DNA from: CAZWDO01 sp964632485 [NCBI: uncultured bacterium]
GTDB taxonomy: Bacteria > JAGOEH01
Direction of reading: 5' to 3'
Length of the DNA stretch: 64,000 nucleotides
NCBI GenBank assembly: GCA_964632485.1
Contig: CAZWDO010000003.1
Span: 142,023-206,022 of the forward strand
Shown: piece by piece, positions 1-9,054 of the stretch
How positions within the stretch are numbered: the first letter of the stretch is position 1
Layout: each line of letters opens with the position of its first letter
Notes under the pieces: model-generated
Seen by the model: only the letters and a program-made list of their open reading frames with translations
Databases searched by the model: none
What the model was told of the DNA's origin: nothing
Program-made: the position numbers and the translations under genes

Positions 1-977
1 ACGTTGGCGCCGTATGCCATATTGCCTTTTCCCTCGGGCCAATAAGCGGCGACCAACAATGATTGGTGGTGCATAGCAATAAATGGGCCGCAAAACGAGG
101 ATGTGATTTCGCCTTCAGCTAATAAACTATTTGGACCCAAAAAACTCAATGTCAGTTTTCCATGCCGTTCAACAGTGGAATGTTCCAGCATGATGCTACT
201 TTGCACGATCGACATGCTTTCGACCTTACATCCCCATTGTAGTAAAGATTTTTCAATCAATGAACGGTCTTTCAATAGTATCGGATTTTCCTCATCGCAC
301 CATAACACGCTATCACGTAAAGCGGTAATGTTATTAATCCGGGAAGCTGCTGCGATATAGCTGTTTAATATCTCTCCTGTGTTTTTAATAATTGATTTCT
401 TGCCGATATATCCTTTCTCCGCGATTAAATGATTTTGGTATTGATGGATTGACGCATCAAGTGAATGACGGATTTGCGCTGTATGGGCCCGTAAGGCCAT
501 AAATTTTGCTTCATCCAGCAAAAGCTCTTCATAGACAAATATCTCACGGCTTTTAATCTCATTGCTGGCTTCAATCCATTTACCCAAGATCAACTTGGAG
601 TAATTTTCGAAAATAATATCTCCGTTGTTTGTAAGCTGGCAATCGTCATCCACAAAATAATTATAAATAAAATTCGTATTTTTAATAAAGCAGTTATTAC
701 CAATCCGTGAATTTTTAATGGTTGAGAAATAAATCCCGGAATTGCCATCCATATCGCCGATTCGGATTGAATCCATAAAAAAATTATGCCAAATATGGGA
801 AAGGTTAAATTTATCTGTAACTTCGATCTTTGACCAGTTCCCCGAGAAGTTCCCCTGGTGTATTAATTGATTAATATCATCCTGGGTCAGCTTTCGGCCC
901 TGGAATTGATCATAGTGGTTTTGGTACGTAGAAAACCGACTGTAAGATAATTTGTTTTTTATCAAATCGATCATCAT
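1..977 (-). CDS. DUF4954 family protein, 3' end cut by window edge
   Basis: The reading frame is open on the minus strand from an ATG at 977 to the window edge, giving about 325 N-terminal residues of a longer protein. The opening (RKLTQDDINQL, then NWSKIEV) and the later stretches LGPNSLLAEGEITSSF and LLVAAYWPEGKGNMAYGAN match my memory of DUF4954. That family is a large hexapeptide-like, probable left-handed beta-helix protein of unknown function in Bacteroidetes, spirochaetes and relatives. An AAAGGA site lies about 10 nt before the ATG. A TTG a few codons upstream would add about a dozen residues and cannot be excluded. No catalytic motif is visible. It lies downstream of the zinc-ribbon and SPFH genes with a 148-nt gap in which I found no clear promoter. 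Confidence 0.75.
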   Translation of the reverse strand, partial: MMIDLIKNKLSYSRFSTYQNHYDQFQGRKLTQDDINQLIHQGNFSGNWSKIEVTDKFNLSHIWHNFFMDSIRIGDMDGNSGIYFSTIKNSRIGNNCFIKNTNFIYNYFVDDDCQLTNNGDIIFENYSKLILGKWIEASNEIKSREIFVYEELLLDEAKFMALRAHTAQIRHSLDASIHQYQNHLIAEKGYIGKKSIIKNTGEILNSYIAAASRINNITALRDSVLWCDEENPILLKDRSLIEKSLLQWGCKVESMSIVQSSIMLEHSTVERHGKLTLSFLGPNSLLAEGEITSSFCGPFIAMHHQSLLVAAYWPEGKGNMAYGAN

Positions 978-1125
978 AGGCCATTTATCCTTTTTAATGA
1001 AGTTCAAGGATTTTTTTTAATGCATACCATGGTAATTGATAGTTATTCCGTTATGGATTATCATCTGTGAGCAAGCTAATAGGATATTGCAATCACACTG
1101 TCCAGTCTTCCGGAATAAATTAGCC

Positions 1126-2196
1126 TTATTTACTTATAAGCATATAAATTATCCATAGAATGAAAAGTGCGACCATGATAAAACTGATGATTTTCAAAGC
1201 GCTGAAGGGTCGTTTGCCTTTCAATTCGCCACTGCGGCCATTTATTAAAACTTTGTAGTATTTGTTTTGAAATTTATATACCAGAGCCCATATCGGCAAT
1301 AATATATACTTGAAAGTTATATTGTCGAAATCCGTTTGTACTGTCTGAATCCGTTGTTCATCCCCGCCGATATCGTTTCTGATACTTCGTTTAATCTCCA
1401 GCTCCATTTCGCTTTGAGCATCTTTATAACCCTCGCGAAGAGGGATTGTATAGGTTTCGGCATGGAATCCGGAAGTGTATGATACTTCGAAGGGAGAAAG
1501 ATTATTCAAATCCCATTGCTTCAATTCTCCTGTTAGTTCTTTATCCAGCATATGCCCGGCGGGAATCAGAATATCATCGAATGTTACATGCACTTTTCCG
1601 GAAACCGGATACCAATCAGTTACCGTGCGGGTTCGTGTTTGGGTTTTTCCCTGAGAATCTGTTTCTGTATAAGTTTCTTGACGATGAATGCCGCGCATCC
1701 CGCGATAGGTGGAATCCGTAATGGCATCAAAGGTCCAGTAGGGGAAATAGACACCCCGCAATGGTTCTGTTAGCATGGCTTGTTTTTTTAATGCGCTGGG
1801 AGCAAACCAGATTTTTTTTATCCACTCGCGGAAAATAGTTAATGCGCGGTCCCGTTCAATTTTAAAAGGCAGCAAATATCCGGGTTTCATCACTTTATGG
1901 GGTTTGTCATCTGAGACGATTTTTGATCCGCAGTAAATACAATTCAAATTAATGGCATCAGGATCAAATGTAATTTCACCCCCACAGTTCCGGCATAGCG
2001 CTTGTTTTACTTCAATTGTTTCGGCGTTGTTTTCAAAATTGTCAACATATTGTTGGAAATCAAGTTCGATGACGGCTTCCTTGATTTCCTCTATTTCTTT
2101 TGTGGCCCCACAAAAATCGCATTTCAGCATTTGCGCTTCAATATTGAAACTCATTTCCCCCCCGCAACTGGGGCATTTGTATTTACCCTGTTCCAT
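1126..2196 (-). CDS. Membrane-anchored protein with two zinc ribbons
   Basis: A 356-residue protein with two CxxC...CxxC zinc ribbons (Cys8/11/26/29 and Cys68/71/86/89), a conserved central domain and one C-terminal membrane helix at about residues 333-356. Proteins of this shape are often mislabelled as primosomal or phage replication proteins, but nothing here suggests a helicase. The architecture and the coupling to an SPFH protein recall Bacillus YdjG, encoded next to the SPFH protein YdjI in an envelope-stress operon; that parallel is inference. It follows the SPFH gene by 51 nt with its own AAGGAG site, so the two are probably co-transcribed. The molecular role is unknown. Confidence 0.75.
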   Translation of the reverse strand: MEQGKYKCPSCGGEMSFNIEAQMLKCDFCGATKEIEEIKEAVIELDFQQYVDNFENNAETIEVKQALCRNCGGEITFDPDAINLNCIYCGSKIVSDDKPHKVMKPGYLLPFKIERDRALTIFREWIKKIWFAPSALKKQAMLTEPLRGVYFPYWTFDAITDSTYRGMRGIHRQETYTETDSQGKTQTRTRTVTDWYPVSGKVHVTFDDILIPAGHMLDKELTGELKQWDLNNLSPFEVSYTSGFHAETYTIPLREGYKDAQSEMELEIKRSIRNDIGGDEQRIQTVQTDFDNITFKYILLPIWALVYKFQNKYYKVLINGRSGELKGKRPFSALKIISFIMVALFILWIIYMLISK

Positions 2197-2247
2197 GGAT
2201 TTTGGCTCCTTGGTTAAATTCTATCAAAAAAAATGTATTATTCTCGC

Positions 2248-3378
2248 TCATGAAATTGGCGGTGGGGGCGGGGGTGTGGCTGTGAAGAAGCCGGCCAGTT
2301 CCGTAATGGTTTGCGCTTTTTCCCAATTTGCCATACCAGCTTTCCAGACCATGGTTTCAGGTGTGATGGAGCGGTTCTGGATCCATGTTTTAAGCTCATT
2401 CAGGGTCAGTGGGCCTTTTTGCTCATTATTAATATACGCATAGTACTGAATCATGGGTGGAGGAGGAGGAGGAGTCGCGCCCATAGAAGGAGTTGATCCC
2501 TGTTGCTGGTTTGGATTCTGGAAGGCGGTCCCCATAGTATTTCCCATAGCCATACCCATGCCCATGCCCATGCCGGCTCCAGCCAGATTGCCAGCGCCAC
2601 TTTCATTTTGAGCAAAATCTTTGATTGAATTGGCAGCTTGGTATTGAGTATAGGCGTTTAAATTGCCGAGAATTCCCATGGAACTGCGGGCGTCAAGCGC
2701 TTTTTCCACTTCTTCGGGGAGTGTGATGTTCTCAATAAGTGTCTTTTCAGTATCGATTCCATATTTCTGAAACTCAATTTTTGTCTTTTTGAGTAGTTCC
2801 AGGCTTAATTCATTATAATTGGCAGCTAAATCCAGAACCGGAATTTTGGCTTCACCCAGCATATCTGTAAAAAGTGTTATCATTATATTCCGTAAATGAT
2901 TGGAAATTTCTTCGTGTGAGAATTGGGCGTCTGTCCCGGTTATTTCCCGGATAAACAAAGTCGGATCAACTACTCGAATAGTATAGTTGCCGCGGGCGCG
3001 AATACGGATCGGACCGAATTCAGGGTCGCGCAGCATAATCGGATTGGGGGTTCCCCATTTTAAATCCGTAAAAATGCGGGTGTTAACAAAATAGACTTCA
3101 GCTTTGAAAGGACTATTGAATCCGTATTTCCAGCCTTTCAGTGTAGTGAGGATCGGTAAATTCTCGGTAGTCAGCGTGTAAGTCCCCGGATCAAACACAT
3201 CAGCTAACTGCCCCTGATCGATAAAGACGGCTTTCTGGGTTTCGCGGACGACCAGTTTGGCTCCGTTCTTTATTTCATTTCCATAGCGTTCGAAACGATA
3301 AACCATGGTATTGTTGGTATCATCCAACCACTCGATGATATCAATCAATTCTCCTTTCAGCTTGTCGAAAAGACCCAT
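2248..3378 (-). CDS. SPFH/Band-7 protein with C-terminal GYF_2 domain
   Basis: The start is placed at the ATG at 3378 (MGLFDKLKGE), preceded by AAGGAG at 7-nt spacing; an upstream in-frame ATG has no such site. The 376-residue product has an SPFH-like domain over about residues 40-230, of the YdjI or virion-core-protein type. A Gly/Met-rich linker follows (263-283), then a proline run, a GYF_2/DUF4339 domain (about 311-365, with YYAYINNEQKGPLTLNELKT) and a proline tail. SPFH proteins build membrane-associated oligomeric scaffolds, and GYF_2 domains probably bind proline-rich partners, so the tail may bind in cis or between subunits. First gene of the minus operon read from the promoter at 3454-3482. 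Confidence 0.8.
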   Translation of the reverse strand: MGLFDKLKGELIDIIEWLDDTNNTMVYRFERYGNEIKNGAKLVVRETQKAVFIDQGQLADVFDPGTYTLTTENLPILTTLKGWKYGFNSPFKAEVYFVNTRIFTDLKWGTPNPIMLRDPEFGPIRIRARGNYTIRVVDPTLFIREITGTDAQFSHEEISNHLRNIMITLFTDMLGEAKIPVLDLAANYNELSLELLKKTKIEFQKYGIDTEKTLIENITLPEEVEKALDARSSMGILGNLNAYTQYQAANSIKDFAQNESGAGNLAGAGMGMGMGMAMGNTMGTAFQNPNQQQGSTPSMGATPPPPPPMIQYYAYINNEQKGPLTLNELKTWIQNRSITPETMVWKAGMANWEKAQTITELAGFFTATPPPPPPIS

Positions 3379-3453
3379 GTGATTCTCCTTGGTTATTGGT
3401 TTGTAGGCCGGGCTCTTTATCAAAATAACTATAAAATTGGCGATTCTATATTA

Positions 3454-3482
3454 ATATTAAATCATTTTTAAAAATTTGTCAA
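3454..3482 (-). promoter_or_regulatory. Promoter of the SPFH operon
   Basis: On the minus strand TTGACA (3477-3482) is followed by 17 nt and TAATAT (3454-3459). This is close to consensus and lies about 75 nt upstream of the SPFH start codon. Confidence 0.6.
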
Positions 3483-3671
3483 GTTTTTAATTAATTTATT
3501 ACCCAAAAATTGCAAGTAATTCATAATAAGTCCTTAAAACCTGGCAATCAGGATGCTCTTTTTGGACACGGCATCTTCATACAAGGGTCTTTACAGAACA
3601 TTCAGATTGCAATTGAACACTAATTTAGAAAAGTAAAATGGTTTCAATGAGCATCGCGCTAAAAAAATAAC

Positions 3672-3700
3672 TTGACAAGACCAGGGCATTCAGTTAATTT
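3672..3700 (+). promoter_or_regulatory. Promoter of the M48 metalloprotease gene
   Basis: TTGACA (3672-3677), a 17-nt spacer and TAATTT (3695-3700) lie 32 nt before the start codon at 3733. The -10 box sits inside a perfect inverted repeat (3691-3711), so this promoter is likely controlled by a repressor. Confidence 0.6.
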
Positions 3701-3711
3701 GCAATTAACTG
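3691..3711. repeat. Perfect 9+9 bp palindrome over the -10 box
   Basis: CAGTTAATT (3691-3699), a TGC spacer and AATTAACTG (3703-3711) form a perfect inverted repeat covering the -10 box and probable transcription start of the M48 gene. No T-run follows, so an operator is more likely than a terminator. No regulator gene is adjacent. Confidence 0.6.
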
Positions 3712-3732
3712 ATATTTTGAAAGGAGAATAGC

Positions 3733-4992
3733 ATGCGATATCAGATATTGCGGATTGCCAGCGAAGAGAAAGTCCATAATCATTTATGGGAGCTCTTCCA
3801 GGCCAAAGTGATTGCCGGAGTATTAAAAAATCTGGATGAAGAAGATGAGCAGCTTCACTTTAATCAGCTTTTGGAAGGCCAATCTTTCAAAGTAACTGAA
3901 AAAGTAGCTCCTCGCTTATATCATATTTTCCAGGAAGTGATAGAGACGCTTGAATTTGAAGACTCCATTGACCTTTATATCGGGAGTGATCCTCAAATCA
4001 ATGCGGTCACCATTCCTTCCTTAAATAAGCAATATCCCCACAAGATAATAATATATTCAGCGCTTCTGGAGCGGTTTACACGGGAAGAATTAAAATTTGT
4101 TCTTGGGCACGAAATTGGTCATATTATCAACAACACGGCGGTTCTCAACCGGATTATCCAGTTCATCATGAGCCGCCATGATGTCTTGCCTTTGGCATTG
4201 GAGCTAAAAGTCAATTTATGGGATCAACTGAGTGAACTCAATGCAGATCGATATGGTTTGCTGGCCGTGAAAGATTTGAAAACATGTCTCGGCGCATTTT
4301 TTAAGCTGGTCGCAGGTATCCGGCCAGACCTGATCGAGCTTGACTACGATGAATATATTGCCATGATTGACCAGATTTTTAGTAGTTTTAAAGAAAAATT
4401 TCTAGCCAACTCTTCCCAGTTTTCACATCCATTTGTTCCCATTCGAATTAAAATGTTGACGACTCTTGCCAACTCAAAGCTATTCCGGGAATTTATTAAA
4501 TCAGGTAAACTTAAAAAGGATACGGCATTGGAAAAACAGAGTCAGGAAATCATTGAGCTCTTGTTTCAATATGGCAATTCCGAGATCGAACATTTGTTCA
4601 AAGTAATGATCATTACCGGTGGAATCTTAATGGCGTCATTGGATAATGAAATCACCCGCGATGAAATTCTTTGCATTATGAGTAATTTGACGGGCTTGGA
4701 GCTTTTCCCGGAAAATTTGATTCCGGCTTTGCTGGAAAGCCCTCAGCAGGATGTCGCCGACCAATTTTCTCAGGCAGTTACGCAGATTATCACGAAGCAT
4801 CCTCAAGAACGATATCGGGTTATAGAGTATCTCTGCCATGTCGCTTTTTCCGACCAACTGATCAGGCAGAATGAGATTAATTTTATTATGACAGTGGGTA
4901 AAAAACTCCTTAAATTTACACAACGGGAACTCTATGAACTGATTAGCGCTAATATTCATACACACTTTCGCCCGGCGCTATTCAAATTTTAA
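3733..4992 (+). CDS. M48-type zinc metalloprotease with TerB-like C-terminal domain
   Basis: A 419-residue soluble protein with no signal peptide or membrane helix. A zinc-protease core carries HEIGH at residues 126-130 and a downstream ELNAD (168-172) that would supply the third zinc ligand, as in M48-like gluzincins. The C-terminal part (about 285-410) is helical and resembles TerB-like modules. Most M48 enzymes (HtpX, BepA) are membrane or periplasmic, whereas this form looks cytoplasmic. The start is supported by an AAGGAG site 7 nt upstream. It is transcribed divergently from the SPFH operon from a promoter overlapped by a palindrome, which suggests stress-induced expression; substrates are unknown. 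Confidence 0.75.
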   Translation: MRYQILRIASEEKVHNHLWELFQAKVIAGVLKNLDEEDEQLHFNQLLEGQSFKVTEKVAPRLYHIFQEVIETLEFEDSIDLYIGSDPQINAVTIPSLNKQYPHKIIIYSALLERFTREELKFVLGHEIGHIINNTAVLNRIIQFIMSRHDVLPLALELKVNLWDQLSELNADRYGLLAVKDLKTCLGAFFKLVAGIRPDLIELDYDEYIAMIDQIFSSFKEKFLANSSQFSHPFVPIRIKMLTTLANSKLFREFIKSGKLKKDTALEKQSQEIIELLFQYGNSEIEHLFKVMIITGGILMASLDNEITRDEILCIMSNLTGLELFPENLIPALLESPQQDVADQFSQAVTQIITKHPQERYRVIEYLCHVAFSDQLIRQNEINFIMTVGKKLLKFTQRELYELISANIHTHFRPALFKF

Positions 4993-5020
4993 CATAAGTT
5001 TTCCCTTTGAGCGGGTACTG

Positions 5021-7528
5021 TTATTTTTTTCTTAGAAAATAAAACTGATAGGGAGTGAGTGTCAGGTGTTCATTTTGCGGCAAGCTTTTGGCAGATTCAC
5101 TATAAACTCCCTGGTTGTCACATACGATGTTCCATTCTTGGGTTGTATCAAATTCTAAAGTCACAGAATCGGGCCGGTTGTTGAGTATTAATTTATATTT
5201 TTCTTTAGATTGATGAAAATCGCCAACAAAGAGGCCGTCAGGTTGATTTTCATCATAAGTCCAACTATTTTCCGGGTATTTATCCAATGGTCGGAACAGT
5301 TCATGCTTTTTACGAAAAGCGATCATCTCTTTATAAAATTTAAAGAGTTCCAGGTTTTTCTGTTTTAGATTCCAATCGATAACATTGGACTTGATATCCT
5401 GGGTTTGTTTGATTTTGTTTCGGCCCATTTCCTGTCCTTCTAAAAGCATGGGAACACCGGCGGAAATCATCATAATCAATCCCCCCATTTTGGCCTTTTG
5501 CATAATTGTGGAATGATCGGAATGAAATTCCTCCAGAAAATTGACCAAAGACTCTTCATCATGGCTCTCAAGATAATTAAGTGACTCAAGCGGCTTTACA
5601 AACCAGGGTTTGTCAAAACTGTGGTTAAGGCTGGCATATAGGCCGTAATTATCTTTTTCTTTAGCCAGAAAGGTTTTAACCCGCTCACGGAATTGATCAT
5701 TCCATTGCGCAATCCCGCGTCCGCTAATGCTCATACGATCATTTGCCCAGTTTTCCAATATCAGGGATACAGGTCCCCGGGTAGGTTTTGCATTGTTCAA
5801 TAATTGAATGGTTTCCCGGGTTAAAAGTTTTTCCTGGTTGATCAGATGAGAAATATCAAAGCGGAATCCATCGATATGCATTTCTTTGATCCAAAAAATT
5901 AGATTGTCAATAATTAGTTTTTGAACATAAGGCCGTTCACAATCTAAATCGTTACCGCAACCGCTTAAATTACCCCCGGTATAGAAATATTCTTCGTCAA
6001 TCGGCCGCAAGCAATTATCGACGTTCGTCGTGTGATTATAAACCACATCCAATATAACGGCAATTCCCTGCCGGTGCAACGCATCGATCATTTGTTGAGT
6101 TTCTTTTATATGCTGTCCTTTTTCAACCTCAACGATATAATCTGATTCTGGTGTAAAATAAAAAGCCGGCATATAGCCCCAATCATAATTGTCGCGGACG
6201 TCAGGACTGGAACCGTTACCGATTTCCGAGAACGGCATGAATTCAACGGCATTTATACCTAATTCTGTCAGATGCCGTGTGGGTGAGCCTTCCTCTGTTT
6301 GGGTGAATGCCAGGAATTTTCCTCTGTATTCGGGCTTCACTACGGGGTTTTCATAGGTGAAATTGACGGGATGAGTCTCATAAATAATCAGATCTTTTTG
6401 GAGTGGTGTCTCAAATTCATTATCGCCCCATTCAAATGCAGATTGGCCGGTGAAAATACTTTTCCCGGAAGAATAGAACATAGCTTGGGCATAGGGGTCG
6501 GCGATTACTTCCTCAATGTCGTGTTTGTAGATACGGAATTGGTAGTAAGGCGATTGATTAAAACATTCAAGCGGTGTGACGCCATTCCAAATCGCCGGAT
6601 CCTCTTTTGAGCGTTTCAGTTCGATAACCGTGTCAGGATTGTTGCTGTCCGCCCGGTTAAAAAGTTCGAGGGACACTCCTGTCAATCGGGGTCCAAAAAG
6701 GCGGCAGATAACAGTTTGGTCTTGAATTTCCAATCCTAATTTACTGGAGGTAAGCGGTAAGCCTGCGAAAAAAGGTTGCAACATTTCACGGCTATAGGGA
6801 AGATGAAGCTTCAAATCATGCGTGATGGCGTTTCCTTGTCTGTCCTGAATCCCTTCACCATGTAAAATATACGGGGATATATAGGCATAATCCCCGGGTT
6901 GGAATGGTTCGATATGAATTATCAGTGATTGAGAATCTGGTCCAATCATGATTTTATTTATTGTTATCGGCGGTTCGATTTTAATATGAATGCTATCTAA
7001 ACGTTCTTGATTAAGGGGTTCATTAAAATGGAGTTGGACCGTTTGAGTGTCAGCAAAAAAACCGCGAATAAGTACTGGGGGAGTATAATCCCCATTCTGA
7101 TCCCAATTAATCCACAGATTTCCGTTACGTTGCGCTTCCTGGGGAATAAACGTCAATACCTGCCAGCCGGTAGGGAAAATGACAAATTTAAATTCCGGAT
7201 ATCCCGATTGGCCAACGACCATTACAGAATCTTTTGGTAACTTTAATTCATAAATCCGTTGGGTTTTATTATATTTCATGTACCACCAGGGTCGGTATTT
7301 AGCCTCTGCCCATCGATTGAAACTACCTGCTACATATACCTTCTCCGCGCCGCTTAATTCTTGTCGGTATAGTTCCGGTTGATAGATAAATAGGATGGAA
7401 TCTCCCTGCGCGATTAAATAGTTGCCGCTTTCATAGGGCGGTTGGGGATATCCGTTATTGGATTTTTGGCAAACAAGCCCGCCAATAACACTTAAAAATA
7501 AAGAAAAGAACAGGTAATAGGTCCGCAT
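5021..7528 (-). CDS. Exported GH13 pullulanase/alpha-amylase-like enzyme
   Basis: An 835-residue protein with an N-terminal signal, possibly lipoprotein (Cys20 after VIGGLV, an imperfect lipobox). A CBM48/AMPK-like module follows (about 60-145, VYVAGSFNRW), then an Ig-like segment (150-245), a second E-set domain (250-370) and a GH13 barrel from about 375. GH13 motifs are visible: DVVYNH (494-499), GFRFD with nucleophile Asp558, ILENW with acid/base Glu592, and SHDE with Asp657. The order resembles type I pullulanases, so it probably debranches alpha-glucans in the periplasm or at the surface; exact specificity cannot be read. It seems monocistronic, about 240 nt downstream of its likely promoter. 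Confidence 0.85.
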   Translation of the reverse strand: MRTYYLFFSLFLSVIGGLVCQKSNNGYPQPPYESGNYLIAQGDSILFIYQPELYRQELSGAEKVYVAGSFNRWAEAKYRPWWYMKYNKTQRIYELKLPKDSVMVVGQSGYPEFKFVIFPTGWQVLTFIPQEAQRNGNLWINWDQNGDYTPPVLIRGFFADTQTVQLHFNEPLNQERLDSIHIKIEPPITINKIMIGPDSQSLIIHIEPFQPGDYAYISPYILHGEGIQDRQGNAITHDLKLHLPYSREMLQPFFAGLPLTSSKLGLEIQDQTVICRLFGPRLTGVSLELFNRADSNNPDTVIELKRSKEDPAIWNGVTPLECFNQSPYYQFRIYKHDIEEVIADPYAQAMFYSSGKSIFTGQSAFEWGDNEFETPLQKDLIIYETHPVNFTYENPVVKPEYRGKFLAFTQTEEGSPTRHLTELGINAVEFMPFSEIGNGSSPDVRDNYDWGYMPAFYFTPESDYIVEVEKGQHIKETQQMIDALHRQGIAVILDVVYNHTTNVDNCLRPIDEEYFYTGGNLSGCGNDLDCERPYVQKLIIDNLIFWIKEMHIDGFRFDISHLINQEKLLTRETIQLLNNAKPTRGPVSLILENWANDRMSISGRGIAQWNDQFRERVKTFLAKEKDNYGLYASLNHSFDKPWFVKPLESLNYLESHDEESLVNFLEEFHSDHSTIMQKAKMGGLIMMISAGVPMLLEGQEMGRNKIKQTQDIKSNVIDWNLKQKNLELFKFYKEMIAFRKKHELFRPLDKYPENSWTYDENQPDGLFVGDFHQSKEKYKLILNNRPDSVTLEFDTTQEWNIVCDNQGVYSESAKSLPQNEHLTLTPYQFYFLRKK

Positions 7529-7604
7529 TTAAATCCTCCTCGGTTGGAATGATACTCGTAGATTATAACTTTGCATTAAATCCATCTTTTCCGGTTGGGA
7601 ATAT

Positions 7605-7626
7605 GTATCCAAGCGCTCCCGGATAC
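7605..7626. repeat. Short inverted repeat upstream of the GH13 gene
   Basis: GTATCC (7605-7610) and GGATAC (7621-7626) flank a 10-nt GC-rich centre about 80 nt before the GH13 start, inside its presumed leader. It could be an operator for a sugar-responsive regulator. Six-bp arms are short enough to arise by chance. Confidence 0.3.
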
Positions 7627-7769
7627 CAGCCATTTTTTAATAATTTTTATGCTAAATTCTCAATGTGAAGTAGGATAGTAGTTTCATTTCTAATTGATGT
7701 TCGCATTTAAGACATGGTTTCACATTTTTTAAGAATGACAATTGCAGAGCCTTAAGAGACAAATCTATA

Positions 7770-7799
7770 TTAATATAGTAAAAAGCAATGATTTGTCAA
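7770..7799 (-). promoter_or_regulatory. Promoter of the GH13 gene
   Basis: Minus-strand TTGACA (7794-7799) is followed at 16 nt by TATATT (7772-7777), or at 18 nt by TATTAA (7770-7775). It lies just upstream of the end of the minus-strand ABC operon and can only serve the GH13 gene, leaving a leader of about 240 nt. Apart from this promoter and the short inverted repeat, the 296-nt gap 7529-7824 shows nothing else. Confidence 0.55.
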
Positions 7800-7824
7800 C
7801 TAAAAAAAATGTCGATATGTTAAA

Positions 7825-9054
7825 TTATCGGGCGTCTATTATCCAGTAAAGAGAGGGGGGAAGCTTTTGAAAATAGGTGTCGTTGGTACGCCTGATCAGG
7901 TATTCGGTTTGAATTGAGTAGATTTCATAGTCAAAATGGCGTTCGCCAGTAAAAAATTGCAGAAATAGAATGGGGTGATTTTTGAAAATCGGTTTTAAAT
8001 CGTGTTCAGCAAGATGAACCAAAGGAAACTGGCTGTTCTGCCATGTTGAAATCAGATTTTGCACTGAATCGAATATGTGAGCCGTGGGCATAGCCGGATC
8101 CCGCCAGTTTAAATTGCTGTCGCGCCGCCATTCACATGTACTTTTATAGAAATCAAATCGGATCCGTTCAATTTGATGGGATTGGAAATCTGACATTGTT
8201 TGGTCCAACCAATAGGATTCGTCAAGAGTAAACATCTTGCTAAAAGATTGGGGGGCAACTGCTAAAAATTTTTGGTAGGTAGTCCGAATAGTCCCATGGT
8301 CATAAACGAGAGTGTCGGAATCGATAATTAGAGATTCGGCGCTGTGCAGGTTGGGAATAGTGAGATTTGCCGGCAGGTTTAAATCAATTTTAAAACTGTA
8401 GATGATTTCAAAAAAGTCGCGAATTTTTGAGAGACTACAACGGTAATTGCTATAATACCAAATGCCAGTTGATTTTTTTTGAAATAGGTGGCGTTGATTT
8501 TGAACAATTAAGTAGAAAGAATGGATTGAATCAATTTCCTTGCCAATAAGTTGATAGTCGATCCAGTCCGAGGCCTTAAGTGGTAATTGATGAAAAAAAG
8601 ATTGGGGTATCAGATACAAGCTATCTCTATACAAGGCATAGGTCCCATTGCCAAGGGGATGCCTGGCCCCTAATATCCAGAGTTTTCCATTAATGCTCAT
8701 CTGACTTATGGCAGAGTCCAGGCCAAACCGCTGGAGATCTATAACCGTATCCAATGGAATCGATTGAGGAATCGTTCGTTTTAAGAGCGTAATGAGCCGT
8801 AGAAATTGTGATCGAGCAATGGGTATATTCTGCTGGGTGCGCGCGAGGTGGTCTTTAACAACTAGCGAATAATTCAAGCTGCCATTTTGAAAATACTGGA
8901 ATTCCCAAAGAGAGTCATTGAGCAATGATTGCGCATGGTTTTTTACTGTGGGTGGAGTTTGTTCTGGAAAGGAGTATAAATAGATAATAAGAACAGCTAC
9001 GATCGTAATACCCAACAATGCTGAAATAATTGAATAGCGGTTTATTTTTTCCAT
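7825..9054 (-). CDS. DUF4340-like protein of a Gld-type ABC transporter
   Basis: A 409-residue protein with one N-terminal membrane helix (about residues 8-28) and a large extracytoplasmic part without enzymatic motifs. Position and shape fit the DUF4340 subunits that commonly end ABC operons of the GldA-GldF-GldG kind; the sequence match is weak and the call rests mainly on context. Its start overlaps the end of the preceding auxiliary-protein gene by 13 nt, so translation is probably coupled. It is the last gene of the long minus-strand run. Role in the complex unknown. Confidence 0.5.
   Translation of the reverse strand: MEKINRYSIISALLGITIVAVLIIYLYSFPEQTPPTVKNHAQSLLNDSLWEFQYFQNGSLNYSLVVKDHLARTQQNIPIARSQFLRLITLLKRTIPQSIPLDTVIDLQRFGLDSAISQMSINGKLWILGARHPLGNGTYALYRDSLYLIPQSFFHQLPLKASDWIDYQLIGKEIDSIHSFYLIVQNQRHLFQKKSTGIWYYSNYRCSLSKIRDFFEIIYSFKIDLNLPANLTIPNLHSAESLIIDSDTLVYDHGTIRTTYQKFLAVAPQSFSKMFTLDESYWLDQTMSDFQSHQIERIRFDFYKSTCEWRRDSNLNWRDPAMPTAHIFDSVQNLISTWQNSQFPLVHLAEHDLKPIFKNHPILFLQFFTGERHFDYEIYSIQTEYLIRRTNDTYFQKLPPSLYWIIDAR

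Larger units (their letters stand above)
3379..3732. other. Divergent intergenic region
   Basis: A 354-nt AT-rich gap between the minus-strand SPFH operon and the plus-strand M48 gene. It holds one sigma-70-like promoter for each direction and a perfect palindrome overlapping the plus-strand -10 box, listed separately. The central part, about 3485-3670, shows nothing further that I can support. Confidence 0.6.

Noticed and set aside
1952-2443. 163-codon plus-strand open frame across two minus-strand genes
   Set aside because: It overlaps the zinc-ribbon and SPFH genes antisense; the glycine run only mirrors the SPFH proline tail.
2555-2576. Short tandem CCCATG-like DNA repeat
   Set aside because: It encodes the Gly-Met linker of the SPFH protein; too short and coding, so not a CRISPR or mobile repeat.
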